Below, piece after piece: positions 8,375 through 16,987 of a DNA stretch of 64,000 nt. Position 1 is the first letter of the stretch, and every line of letters begins with the position of its first letter. The notes beneath the pieces were generated by a model, which made no database searches, was not told where the DNA came from, and saw only the letters and a list, made by a program, of their open reading frames with translations. Source of the stretch: Paenibacillus sp. HGH0039. Lineage in GTDB: Bacteria; Bacillota; Bacilli; Paenibacillales; NBRC-103111. Location of the stretch: NCBI RefSeq assembly GCF_000411255.1, contig NZ_KE150413.1:1396948-1460947 (forward strand), written 5' to 3'. The position numbers and the translations under genes are program-made.

Positions 8375-8403
8375 TTGAACTGGCAGACAAAGGATGATAT
8401 AAT
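8375..8403 (+). promoter_or_regulatory. Sigma-A promoter of the cold-shock gene
   Basis: TTGAAC (8375-8380), exactly 17 bp, then TATAAT (8398-8403): near-consensus. The predicted transcript begins with the hairpin TCGCCA-TAGA-TGGCGA (8412-8427) and reaches AGGAGG at 8435-8440. Confidence 0.88.
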
Positions 8404-8448
8404 ATCCATATTCGCCATAGATGGCGATACATTTAGGAGGTTGTTCAC

Positions 8449-8646
8449 TTGAAAGGTACAGTTAAATGGTTTAACGCAGAGAAGGGCTATGGCTTCATCC
8501 AAGTAGAAGGCGGCGAAGACGTATTCGTTCATTTTTCCGCTATTCAAGGCGATGGATTCAAAACTCTTGACGAAGGCCAAGAAGTAGAATTCGAGATCAC
8601 GGATGGTAACCGCGGTCCTCAAGCAGCTAACGTCACCAAGTTATAA
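8449..8646 (+). CDS. Cold-shock protein (CspA/CspB family)
   Basis: 65 residues from a TTG start at 8449 behind a perfect AGGAGG. A single OB-fold cold-shock domain covers the whole protein. RNP1 is KGYGFIQV and RNP2 is DVFVHFSAI, the aromatic patches that bind single-stranded RNA or DNA. It acts as an RNA chaperone that keeps mRNAs unfolded and can promote antitermination. Its length equals the family norm (65-70). A strong promoter, a short leader with a 5' hairpin and a tight terminator give it its own transcript. Confidence 0.96.
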   Translation: MKGTVKWFNAEKGYGFIQVEGGEDVFVHFSAIQGDGFKTLDEGQEVEFEITDGNRGPQAANVTKL

Positions 8647-8691
8647 GATCCAGGGATAACCACCTTCTTATAAATAGTGTCATAGCAAACC

Positions 8692-8731
8692 AAGACAGCT
8701 CCCGATCGAAAGATTGGGAACTGTCTTTTTT
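8692..8731 (+). terminator. Terminator of the cold-shock gene
   Basis: AAGACAGCTCCCGATC pairs imperfectly with GATTGGGAACTGTCTT around GAAA, followed by a T6 run. It also faces the convergent TetR gene. Confidence 0.85.
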
Positions 8732-8757
8732 GCGGTCTGAATTTGTACCTAACCTGC

Positions 8758-9387
8758 TCATGGATGACTGTTTCCGATTCCGTCCCAGAGCATGCTGACG
8801 ATTTTGTCGGCGGCGAGCCGCTTGTCGGGGTAGGTAAACGTCCCGTCGGGCTGTTTGCTGTGTCCGATCATAAGCAGGGCCATGTAAGAACGTGCCGCGA
8901 GCCAGCAATCCGCGGTGCGAATTTCGCCCTTGTCCGAAGCTTCGGCGAACGCGTCGGCCAATGCTTCCAGAAGCTGATGCTCCGCTTTTCGCATATTTTC
9001 CGTCTGCTCGGGAGTGAGGACGGTTTCGATTTTGTTCATAAAGCCCTCGAAATCGAAGCTTGTCGTGGCTTGAAGGTGATTGTAAGTGACTTCCAGCAGC
9101 CGTTCCCGGAGAGGAAGGGGCTTCTGGAGAATTTTCAGCGTGGCCGCTCGCACCACATTCATAAGCCGGATCGTCGATTCGGTGAGCAGCACGGCTTTGG
9201 ACGGAAAATAATAATAGACCGACGCTTTGGTGACGCCGCTCGCTTTCGCTATATCGTCCATGGAAACGGCATCATATCCGCTGCGGATAAATTCGTGCAT
9301 GGCTATCTGGAGAATCCGGTCGGAAACGGGGGCCGCCTGCTCGCTGGAACGGGGCCTTCCGGGAGATTTTCGGGAAGTGGATGACAT
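8758..9387 (-). CDS. TetR family transcriptional regulator
   Basis: 209 residues from ATG 9387, with GAAAGGA about 9 bases upstream. The TTG that opens the frame 18 bases earlier lacks a site. The TetR_N helix-turn-helix is clear: ILQIAMHEFIRSGYDAVSMD, then IAKASGVTKASVYYYFPSK. The remainder is a ligand-binding helical domain. It is divergent from the MMPL exporter gene with a 257 bp gap, the usual layout for a local repressor of a lipid or drug exporter. Ligand unknown. Confidence 0.9.
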   Translation of the reverse strand: MSSTSRKSPGRPRSSEQAAPVSDRILQIAMHEFIRSGYDAVSMDDIAKASGVTKASVYYYFPSKAVLLTESTIRLMNVVRAATLKILQKPLPLRERLLEVTYNHLQATTSFDFEGFMNKIETVLTPEQTENMRKAEHQLLEALADAFAEASDKGEIRTADCWLAARSYMALLMIGHSKQPDGTFTYPDKRLAADKIVSMLWDGIGNSHP

Positions 9388-9537
9388 AGGCAGTGTTCCT
9401 TTCAAAACGGGAATCTGAGAAGCTCATTAAAGAGTAGTATACCACAAACCGGAACCCGACCTTTCTTAAAGCGCTCGTGGTAGGGGACTCGCAACTCCAA
9501 AAAACAGGCAGGAAAAAATTAAACGGAAAATTTCTGG

Positions 9538-9567
9538 TTGATTAATTAACTGACCAGTATATATAAT
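9538..9567 (+). promoter_or_regulatory. Promoter and possible TetR operator for the MMPL gene
   Basis: TTGATT (9538-9543), 18 bp, TATAAT (9562-9567). The spacer carries ACTG-AC-CAGT (9549-9558), an inverted repeat well placed for repressor binding. The operator assignment is inference. Confidence 0.55.
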
Positions 9568-9644
9568 TATAACGAAAATGAATGTTTAACGTCTATAGAG
9601 GCACATACAGCTTTACTATCCGGATAAAAGGAGAGAACGTCTCA

Positions 9645-11888
9645 ATGAAATCATCGTCCTTTATGGAGGGAATGCTTTCCCGTGTTGCGGGTCCCAGAAG
9701 CAAATGGGTTACGGTAGCAGTCTGGATCGTGCTGACCGTTCTGCTCAGCGCTCTGTGGCCGGGCGTCAACAGTCAGGAAAATAACGCGGCGGACCAGCTT
9801 CCCGCGGATTCGCTCTCCGTGCAGGCCGCGGCGCTCGAGAAAGAGCAGTTTCCCGCAAGCGGCGGGGTCCCGGCGCTGGTGGTCTTTTACCGGCAGGCCG
9901 GACTGACCGAAGGAGATCTTGGCGCCCTGCAGAAAATAGCGGGTCGGCTGACGGAAACGCCGCTTCCGGAGCAGGCTTCGGTAGCTCCTTTTGACAAGCT
10001 GCCTTTACCGGCCCTGAAGCAGTCCGTGAGCAAAGACGGGACCACCATCGTGCTGCCGGTCTCGTTTAAAGAAAAAACGGAAACCAAGGTGCTCAAGGAG
10101 AGCGCGGCAAAGCTCAAGGAGATATCCGCCGCCGTGACGGGAAGCGATCCTTTTGCGGTTAAAGACCTGAAAGGGGAAGGCCTGATCGCGCGTATTACCG
10201 GTCCAGTCGGAATTTCCATGGATGCGAACGATTTGTTCAAAGGAGCGGATTTCTCGCTGCTGATGGCGACGGTCATTCTCGTGCTCGTGCTGCTGATTCT
10301 GCTTTACCGGTCGCCCGTTATGGCGATTGTGCCGCTTGTCGGGGTGGCCTTCGCTTACGGCGTTATTTCGCCGATACTCGGAAAGCTGGCGCAGCTTGGC
10401 TGGATCGTGGTGGATGCGCAGTCTATTTCTATTATGACGGTGCTGCTTTTCGGGGCGGGGACGGACTATTGCCTGTTTTTTGCAACCCGGTACCGGACGG
10501 CGCTTCTGGAGCACGAGAATAAGCATCTTGCCGTGAAAGAAGCGCTGCTCGGTTCGGGCGGTGCGATCGGGATGAGCGGGCTGACGGTTATCGTTTCGAT
10601 GCTGGCGCTGCTTTTCGCCAAATACGGGGCCAACCACCGCTTTGCCATCCCGTTCTCTCTGGCCGTGTTTATCATGGCCGCAGCGAGCGTAACGCTTGTG
10701 CCGGCGATTCTGGGCATTCTGGGACGTAAGTCTTTCTATCCGTTTGCTCCGCTTACGCCGGAACAGAGAGCCGTGAAGGAAGCGAAGCGGGGAAAACCCG
10801 TCCGCGGACAGCGGGCCGTCGGTCGCATGAGCGAAACTTTGGGGCGGATGGTGACGGAAAAGCCGAAGACGATTCTGGTCGTAAGCCTTGTTGTGCTGAT
10901 TGCGCTGGCGGGGGTTTCGTCGCAGATCAAATATACCTTTAATCTGCTTTCCTCTTTTCCGGAAACGATGCCGTCCAGAGAAGGGTTTACTCTTCTTTCG
11001 GAACACTATTCTCCGGGGACTCTGGCTCCGGCCAAAGTGATGGTGGACACGGAAGGGAATAAGGTGGACGCTGGAGCCAGACTGAAGGCACTCTCTTTTG
11101 TGGACTCCGTCTCGGAACCTGTAAAAGGGAAAACGAATCCCGACATCGTAGCCTACGATGTGCTGTTCAAGGATGATCCGTTCGAGCTGGAATCGATTCA
11201 TCATATTCCGGATCTGTATGCGGCGGCGGAAGCTTCCCTTCAAGATGCGGGAGTTGCGAACGCCGGCTCCCATGTGAGGGTTTCGGGACAAACCGCCGAG
11301 CAGTACGACACCGAGAAAGTGACGAGCAAGGACACGAAGGTGGTCATCCCGATTGTAATCGGGATCATCGCGCTGCTGCTTCTCGTCTATCTCCGTTCGC
11401 TCGTTGCGATGGTCTATCTGATGGCCACCGTTCTGCTGTCTTACTTCTCGGCTCTTGGAGCCGGCTGGCTTATTTTGCACACGTTCTTCGGAACCGAAGC
11501 GATTCAGGGGCTGATTCCGCTTTACGCGTTCGTGTTCCTGGTCGCTTTGGGCGAAGATTACAATATTTTCATGGTGTCGGGGATATGGAAAGCAAGCAAA
11601 ACGCACAAGCTGAAAGAAGCGATCCGGCTTGGCGTGAGCTCGACGAGCAGCGTGATCACTTCGGCCGGACTGATTCTGGCAGGCACGTTTGCGGTACTGT
11701 CCGTGCTGCCGATTCAGGTGCTCGTGCAGTTCGGCGTGATCTGTGCAGTCGGCGTTCTGCTGGACACGTTCGTCGTCCGTCCGTTCCTTGTGCCGACGAT
11801 CACGCTTCTGCTCGGCAGAGCGGCCTTCTGGCCGGGCAAGCCGGGAACACCGGCGGACGAGCGGAGCGCATCGCGGCCGGGCATTTGA
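9645..11888 (+). CDS. MMPL family RND-type transporter
   Basis: 747 residues from ATG 9645 behind AAAGGAGAG; an earlier ATG at 9582 lacks a site. Two MMPL halves each have a first helix, a large extracellular loop and a bundle of about five helices. Paired intramembrane acidic motifs GAGTDYCLFFATRYR and GEDYNIFMVSG carry the proton-relay Asp/Tyr. In actinobacteria MmpL proteins export lipids; the B. subtilis type (YdgH, YdfJ) are proton-driven exporters of poorly known cargo. It is very likely controlled by the divergent TetR. There is no membrane-fusion partner, as usual in Gram-positives. Confidence 0.92.
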   Translation: MKSSSFMEGMLSRVAGPRSKWVTVAVWIVLTVLLSALWPGVNSQENNAADQLPADSLSVQAAALEKEQFPASGGVPALVVFYRQAGLTEGDLGALQKIAGRLTETPLPEQASVAPFDKLPLPALKQSVSKDGTTIVLPVSFKEKTETKVLKESAAKLKEISAAVTGSDPFAVKDLKGEGLIARITGPVGISMDANDLFKGADFSLLMATVILVLVLLILLYRSPVMAIVPLVGVAFAYGVISPILGKLAQLGWIVVDAQSISIMTVLLFGAGTDYCLFFATRYRTALLEHENKHLAVKEALLGSGGAIGMSGLTVIVSMLALLFAKYGANHRFAIPFSLAVFIMAAASVTLVPAILGILGRKSFYPFAPLTPEQRAVKEAKRGKPVRGQRAVGRMSETLGRMVTEKPKTILVVSLVVLIALAGVSSQIKYTFNLLSSFPETMPSREGFTLLSEHYSPGTLAPAKVMVDTEGNKVDAGARLKALSFVDSVSEPVKGKTNPDIVAYDVLFKDDPFELESIHHIPDLYAAAEASLQDAGVANAGSHVRVSGQTAEQYDTEKVTSKDTKVVIPIVIGIIALLLLVYLRSLVAMVYLMATVLLSYFSALGAGWLILHTFFGTEAIQGLIPLYAFVFLVALGEDYNIFMVSGIWKASKTHKLKEAIRLGVSSTSSVITSAGLILAGTFAVLSVLPIQVLVQFGVICAVGVLLDTFVVRPFLVPTITLLLGRAAFWPGKPGTPADERSASRPGI

Positions 11889-11892
11889 AGCA

Positions 11893-11937
11893 AAAAAGGA
11901 GAGCAGCGGCATTAGCCGTTCCGCTCTCCTTTTTTGT
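11893..11937. terminator. Bidirectional terminator between MMPL and GNAT genes
   Basis: AAAAAAGGAGAGC and its complement flank an inner AGCGG/CCG stem; T-rich on both strands, between convergent genes. Confidence 0.85.
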
Positions 11938-11964
11938 GTACCGCGCCAGGGCCGCCGCGTCGGG

Positions 11965-12789
11965 CTACTCGCCCAAAGCGCTCCAGACGGCGCGCGTATA
12001 AGCGAGCCTCATGCCGGCGCGCTCCATGTTGTTCTGGCTCACGCTGCCGAAGGCGGCCTGTGCGGCCACTAGCCGGCAGCCTCGTTTGGCCGCCTCGTGC
12101 ATGCGTACCTGCAGCATAGCGGTGTGCAGGCCGCGGCCCCTGTGCTCCGGCATCGTCGCGGCCAGCGTGAAAGAAGCGATGTCGCCGTCGATGTGCATCA
12201 CACTGACTCCGGCCGGCTCGTCGTTTACATAGCCCACATACATATGCCATCCCGGCCGGTTAAGCAGAACGATGTTGTTGTCGATGAAATGCTGCTTTGC
12301 GCTAATATCCATCCCTGTTCCCACGCAGTGCAGTTCCCCGTATAGGTCGAACCGGTCTGTCGACGTGATCGGCTCAATCCGGATGTGAGGCGGAAGCACG
12401 GGAGCGATAGGTTCCGGCAGGCCGTACATATAAGCGTGAAAGCTTTCCTGATAAAAGCCTTGTCGTGCCAGCGCGTATGTAACGGACTTGTCCGCTTTGC
12501 CGGGAGTGAGCTCGAACGTGCAGGAACGGCCGTATTCCGCGTAAAAACGGAGAATCGCCCCGAGTTCTCCGACATCACCGGAACCCAGGCCCCTGACGGT
12601 GTTGAACAAGGGCCATGGCATATGTTCCGTGCAAACCGCGCTTGTATGACCGAACCGCGCCGTATGAACGCCCATCGGGTTGCCTTCGCGGCTGCCGATG
12701 GCTTCTATGCGTGAAGTCCAGAAAGCCGTTTCCGCCTGCTCCAGGCGCTTTACAAGTTCTTGTGTAAGTACGGGTAATTGTGCCATCAT
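11965..12789 (-). CDS. GNAT family N-acetyltransferase
   Basis: 274 residues. AGGAGG lies 4 bases before ATG 12789 and 7 before the adjacent ATG 12786, so initiation is at one of the two. The C-terminal half is a GNAT fold with motif A ATMPEHRGRGLHTAML, which binds the acetyl-CoA pyrophosphate, and a final QNNMERAGMRLAYTRAVW strand. The N-terminal half is an additional domain, so it resembles two-lobed GNATs of the bacillal 'GNAT family' group. The substrate is not identifiable. Confidence 0.85.
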   Translation of the reverse strand: MMAQLPVLTQELVKRLEQAETAFWTSRIEAIGSREGNPMGVHTARFGHTSAVCTEHMPWPLFNTVRGLGSGDVGELGAILRFYAEYGRSCTFELTPGKADKSVTYALARQGFYQESFHAYMYGLPEPIAPVLPPHIRIEPITSTDRFDLYGELHCVGTGMDISAKQHFIDNNIVLLNRPGWHMYVGYVNDEPAGVSVMHIDGDIASFTLAATMPEHRGRGLHTAMLQVRMHEAAKRGCRLVAAQAAFGSVSQNNMERAGMRLAYTRAVWSALGE

Positions 12790-12841
12790 ACCGCCTCCTG
12801 AAGTTCATTACGGGGTGAACATAAAAAGAAAACGTGAAAAG

Positions 12842-12880
12842 AAAGCCTCCCGGTTTCCGGCTTGGAAAGGGGAGGCTTTG
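12842..12880 (-). terminator. Terminator after the first nitroreductase gene
   Basis: AAAGCCTCCC and GGGAGGCTTT arms around a 17-base loop; the minus-strand 3' side continues in CTTTTC. Confidence 0.7.
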
Positions 12881-12904
12881 AAAGTTTACCTGCGTTTGGT
12901 TCGG

Positions 12905-13552
12905 TCAGTTGATGATTTCGAGTATCTCATCCACTTCTTTACGGGCCAGCTTGCCCGGACGCTCCTGCGGATGACCGAGGGCGATGACCATGTTGACCTG
13001 CGCTTCTTCCGGAATCGGGAGAAGCTCGCGGAGTCTGTGCTGGGCAAGGAGGACCGGTCCGGTCATGGGACAAGTCGCCAAGCCCCGCGCATGGGCGGCA
13101 AGCATCAGGTTCTGGGCGGCGAGGCAGGAGCTCTTGATGCCTTCTTCATCCCAGACGGAGTTTTCCACAAGCTTGATCGGGTCGAAAATGCGCTCACGAA
13201 ATTTGGACTCGTAAGGGGTGGCCAGGCAAATAATCAGCACGGGCGCGCCTGAGAACGCGGTCGCATACGGTCCGAAAGACTTGACGAGAAGGCGGCCTTC
13301 ACGGGATAAGCCGCGTTCTTCGGCATCGGCCGCCCTTTTGTGAAGTTCTTCCCACGTAACGTCTTCGATCGTTTTGATGAGGTCGCCGTTCATGACGGCA
13401 ATAAATTTCCATGTTTGTGAGTTTGTATCGCTCGGTGCGTATCTGGCGCAGTCAATCAGTTCGCGTACGTCTTCAACCGAGACAGGGTCTTCCGTGAATT
13501 TCCGGACGCTCCGTCTTTCGAGCACGACGGATTTGAAATCTTCATAGTTCAT
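12905..13552 (-). CDS. Nitroreductase family protein
   Basis: 215 residues. RRSVRKF near residue 14 is the FMN phosphate-binding signature; APSDTNSQTWKF (38-50) and LGHPQERPGK near the end complete the FMN-dependent nitroreductase fold. Such enzymes reduce nitroaromatics, quinones or flavins with NAD(P)H in the cytosol. The insert around 70-110 is longer than in NfsB-type proteins. The physiological substrate is unknown. Its Shine-Dalgarno is weak (GTAGGG), suggesting low expression. Confidence 0.9.
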   Translation of the reverse strand: MNYEDFKSVVLERRSVRKFTEDPVSVEDVRELIDCARYAPSDTNSQTWKFIAVMNGDLIKTIEDVTWEELHKRAADAEERGLSREGRLLVKSFGPYATAFSGAPVLIICLATPYESKFRERIFDPIKLVENSVWDEEGIKSSCLAAQNLMLAAHARGLATCPMTGPVLLAQHRLRELLPIPEEAQVNMVIALGHPQERPGKLARKEVDEILEIIN

Positions 13553-13695
13553 GCGTACAGTCCCTACTTTCCGCTGGTTCCTGGATACTGTCCTTAAGAC
13601 TTGGTACTAATATCTTCTCCTAATTATAGTCCAAATCCGGCAGTTTGCATAGGGAAAGCCGATGACGGACAAGCGGTCCTTTCCGCCCGGAATGG

Positions 13696-14793
13696 TTACT
13701 GGAGGACGACGGTATCTCCTTCGTTCAAGCCGCTGACCACTTCGGTTTTATCGGCGGTTTCCATGCCGATTGTAATTTCTTTGCGCTCCACGCCGCCCGG
13801 TGTTTCAAGCATGACGAAATGCTTGTCTTTATCACGCTGTACGGCAAGGGTAGGAACGACAAGAGCGTCGGCCTTGCGGGCCGTTTCAATGGTGCCCGTT
13901 AAACTGAGTCCGGCAATGAGCCTGTCGTTGGGTTCCAAAGAGACGATGACTTCAAACTGGGCTGTGGCGGAGGTGGCCGCTTCCGTTCCCGATTTGGCGA
14001 ATTTGGACACTTGTTTGACTTTGCCTTTCAGCGGAACGTCGGCAAGAGCATTGATCTTGACTTGGACCGGCATATCCGGCTTGATTTGAAAAACATCGAA
14101 TTCTCCCACATAGCAGAGCAGCTCAAGCTTGGACAAATCGACAATTTTGCCGATCCGGTTATTGGCCTGAAGGGCCTGCGGAATTTTGGAAGAATCCTCG
14201 AAAAGAAAAATGCCGCTTTCCGGTGCTTTAAAATTCGCTTTGGCGAGCATTTTCTGTTTTTCTCCCAGCTGGTTCTGGGCCGTCTCGCGGTTCATGGTAT
14301 TGAGCTGGGCCTGGACTTTGGCGCTTTCGGCATCGACATAGCGTTTCTTGGCGTCCGATTCCGACATGCCGTCGCCGGATTCGCCGGAACCTGCCGGAGC
14401 TTGGGCGGAACGTTCCTGGAATTTGGCGAGCTGCGCTTCCAGGTCCTGTTTTTTCAGATTGGCCTGCATCTGAACGACTTCGGCATCGATGGCCGCACTG
14501 TCGAGGACGAAAAGAGAGTCGCCCTTTTTCACTTGAGCGCCTTCGGTTACGTTCCACTTCACGATATCCCCGCTGAACGGGGCGTGTACCCAGGTCTCTT
14601 TTTCATAAGATGATTTGCCTTTCACTTCAATGGAGCCGACCAGCTCTTCGCGGGTCACTTTGAAAGAAAGGGGATTGTTCATCGCCATATCGGCGGGATT
14701 AGGACCTGTTTGAGGATGGCTTTTTATGTATAAAAACGCGCTGATTCCTATGACGACAACCGCCGCCGCCAGTGCCCAAATTTTTTTCTTCAT
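13696..14793 (-). CDS. HlyD/MacA-like adaptor subunit of an ABC exporter
   Basis: 365 residues from ATG 14793. A GTG at 14808 is possible but overlaps its own AGGAG. One N-terminal membrane segment is followed by a lipoyl-like half (VHAPFSGDIVKWNVTEGAQVKKGDSL), a long coiled coil of about 80 residues rich in Gln, Lys and Glu, and beta-barrel domains. This is the membrane-fusion protein of a MacAB/YknXYZ-type exporter. It is the last gene of the operon and follows the permease by 17 bases. In Gram-positives such adaptors form an extracytoplasmic funnel on the permease. Confidence 0.9.
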   Translation of the reverse strand: MKKKIWALAAAVVVIGISAFLYIKSHPQTGPNPADMAMNNPLSFKVTREELVGSIEVKGKSSYEKETWVHAPFSGDIVKWNVTEGAQVKKGDSLFVLDSAAIDAEVVQMQANLKKQDLEAQLAKFQERSAQAPAGSGESGDGMSESDAKKRYVDAESAKVQAQLNTMNRETAQNQLGEKQKMLAKANFKAPESGIFLFEDSSKIPQALQANNRIGKIVDLSKLELLCYVGEFDVFQIKPDMPVQVKINALADVPLKGKVKQVSKFAKSGTEAATSATAQFEVIVSLEPNDRLIAGLSLTGTIETARKADALVVPTLAVQRDKDKHFVMLETPGGVERKEITIGMETADKTEVVSGLNEGDTVVLQ

Positions 14794-14810
14794 CGTTACC
14801 GTTTTCACTC

Positions 14811-16208
14811 CTATTCGCGTTTGATAGCTGTCAGGGCGTCGGTTTTGGACGCTTTCACAGCGGGATAGATACCTGAGAGAACCCCTGTCATGATGGCAAA
14901 GAAGAGACCGACGGGAAGAATCCAGGTGGATATAAACAAGATTTGGGAGTCTTCGCCCGCAGAATTTTTGCCCATCATGAAGGTTAGAGCGTTAATACCC
15001 CAGACGACCCAGTAGGACAGCAGAATGCCGAGAATTCCGCCCAGCAGCCCCAAGAGCGCCGACTCTACGATGAACATGTTGCGGATTTGCCTCAGATTCG
15101 CTCCAAGCACCTTCATGATGCCGATTTGGCGTCGTCTCTGGTAGGTGGACATCGTCATGGCGACCACAATGGAAATGGAGGCGATGAACAGGACGAACAG
15201 TCCGACGCCGAGAAAGACGACCCGGATGATGACGAATTCTCCCTGCATTCTCTCTTCCTGATGAAGGTTGTTCTGGGTATTCAGACGAAGCTTCTGAATC
15301 TGCTTGTCGACGGTTTCGATATGGCTCGAGTTCTCGACTTTAACCAGTACCTCCGAGTAGGATTCGCCCGCTCCCATCCGCTTGGCGGTTTCGCTGTCCG
15401 GCGGTGCCGAAGCTTTAATGGCTTCGCGGATTTGTTTGGCAAGAGCGTGGGAAATGTATCCCTTTTTGTCATACATAACCATGTTGCTGGGCACACTTTC
15501 CCCTTTTTTTAGGACGCCGGCGACCCGTACGGGGATTTGCGCCTGCGCTTTGCCTTTCGAAGCGCTTGGGTGTTCCAGCGTCAGCGTAATCTTCTTCTGA
15601 TAAAGCGATGTCGGGATTTTATCGAATTCCCGGAACGTTTCCCAGAGGGTCGGATCGTTCTGGTTCGCCCGCATTTGACGATCCCGGTTCTTCATGGTTT
15701 CCTCGTCGAGAAGACCCATGGTGGCACCGGGGTTCAGAATAATCGTGTTTTCGATATCGGAAGGGCCGCCCTGCTGGAACTCGTGCCCGAACTTTTCGAG
15801 CGTATCCAGATCTGTAGCGACCAGCTCGAAACTGCCGATTTTGCCGTCGTCGAGCTTAAAGAAGAAGTGACCGACCTGCTGAAAGCTGGCGACGGCTTTG
15901 ACGTGCGGCAGCGTTCGGATCAGATCGAGCTTCTGATTTGTAATGGAACCGGCAGCGGAGCCGGATTTGTCCGATGCGGAGCCCTCTGACCCCTGGTCCT
16001 GGCTCTGGTCGTTGCGGATCGTAATCTCATCGGTTTTCAGGTACGCTTTCATCTGTTGCTCGCTGTAGTGAGAAGCGGATTCCCCAACGGCCAGGGCGAC
16101 AACGATAGCGGCGGACCCGATGGAAATCCCGAGCGCGCATAGAGCGGTGACGACTTTCCGGCGTTTGAGCTGATCCCAGCCGAGCCCCATGTAATCGCGC
16201 ATCTTCAT
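14811..16208 (-). CDS. MacB-type ABC transporter permease
   Basis: 465 residues. One N-terminal helix (about 20-42) precedes a large extracytoplasmic MacB_PCD domain of about 270 residues and three C-terminal helices of the FtsX type (about 325-350, 375-400, 425-450). It starts at ATG 16208 with GGAGGTGA 8 bases upstream, and its ATG overlaps the ATPase stop (ATGA), so translation is coupled. The periplasmic-type domain has Gln/Ser/Asp-rich loops. Mechanotransmission rather than substrate passage through the membrane is known for MacB. Likely cargo is a peptide or drug, unproven. Confidence 0.92.
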   Translation of the reverse strand: MKMRDYMGLGWDQLKRRKVVTALCALGISIGSAAIVVALAVGESASHYSEQQMKAYLKTDEITIRNDQSQDQGSEGSASDKSGSAAGSITNQKLDLIRTLPHVKAVASFQQVGHFFFKLDDGKIGSFELVATDLDTLEKFGHEFQQGGPSDIENTIILNPGATMGLLDEETMKNRDRQMRANQNDPTLWETFREFDKIPTSLYQKKITLTLEHPSASKGKAQAQIPVRVAGVLKKGESVPSNMVMYDKKGYISHALAKQIREAIKASAPPDSETAKRMGAGESYSEVLVKVENSSHIETVDKQIQKLRLNTQNNLHQEERMQGEFVIIRVVFLGVGLFVLFIASISIVVAMTMSTYQRRRQIGIMKVLGANLRQIRNMFIVESALLGLLGGILGILLSYWVVWGINALTFMMGKNSAGEDSQILFISTWILPVGLFFAIMTGVLSGIYPAVKASKTDALTAIKRE

Positions 16209-16987
16209 GGCCGCTCACCTCCGGCTTGTCCGGCATGGAGGGGGGGATCCGGCGCGATTGCCGGAGGAGCTTCATCGGCCAAGGCCGCCGCCGTCTCATC
16301 CTCGCCGTGCAGGTAATCGCTGTCTTCGGCGAGCCGTCCGTCTTTCAGCTGAATGACCCGCTGCGTTCTGGCCGCCACTTCGCGTTCATGCGTCACGATG
16401 ATGAACGTAAGCTGAAGCGTGCGGTTCAATTCGAGCAGCAGGTCGATGATCTCCTTCTCGGTCTTAGTGTCCAGATTCCCCGTAGGTTCGTCCGCGAAGA
16501 CGACGGGAGGACGGGTGATCAGCGAACGCGCGATCGAGACGCGCTGCTGTTGTCCGCCGGACAGTTGGGAGGGGAAGAGTTCCGTCTTCTCCGCCAATCC
16601 GACCTGCGTAAGCAGACTCATGGCCCGCTCGCGCCGTTCGCTGGGCTTGACGCTTTGAAAGACGAGCGGAAGCTCGACGTTCTCCCGGACGGTTAAATGC
16701 GAGATGAGCTCATAGGATTGAAAAATAAATCCGATATGATGGCGCCGGAATTCGGCGAGCTTGTTTTCGCTCATGCGCTCGATCGGCTGTCCGTCGATCA
16801 GAATGCTGCCCTCCGTCGGCTTCATCAGTCCGGCCATCAGGTTGAGCAGCGTGGATTTACCGGAGCCGGAGCTTCCGAGCAGGGCTACGATTTCTCCTTT
16901 GTTCACGGTAAAATTGATGTCTTTCAACACCTGGGACTGTTCCGTACCGCTTAGAAAGGTATGCGAAAGCCCGCTTACCTCAAGCAT
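16205..16987 (-). CDS. ABC transporter ATP-binding protein (MacB/LolD type)
   Basis: 260 residues. Walker A is GSSGSGKST, the Q-loop FQSYEL, the signature LSGGQQQR, Walker [13 protein letters not shown] and the H-loop VTHE: a complete, active-looking ATPase. AAGGAGG lies upstream of ATG 16987. It overlaps the end of the MFS gene by 8 bases and the permease start by 4, so all are co-translated. The C-terminal 35 residues after RLAEDSDYL are an Ala/Pro-rich tail not needed for the fold. Confidence 0.94.
   Translation of the reverse strand: MLEVSGLSHTFLSGTEQSQVLKDINFTVNKGEIVALLGSSGSGKSTLLNLMAGLMKPTEGSILIDGQPIERMSENKLAEFRRHHIGFIFQSYELISHLTVRENVELPLVFQSVKPSERRERAMSLLTQVGLAEKTELFPSQLSGGQQQRVSIARSLITRPPVVFADEPTGNLDTKTEKEIIDLLLELNRTLQLTFIIVTHEREVAARTQRVIQLKDGRLAEDSDYLHGEDETAAALADEAPPAIAPDPPLHAGQAGGERP

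Noticed and set aside
10005..11912. 635-codon open frame on the minus strand across the MMPL gene
   Set aside because: Shadow of the MMPL gene: the antisense reading gives basic, Arg/His-rich sequence without family likeness.
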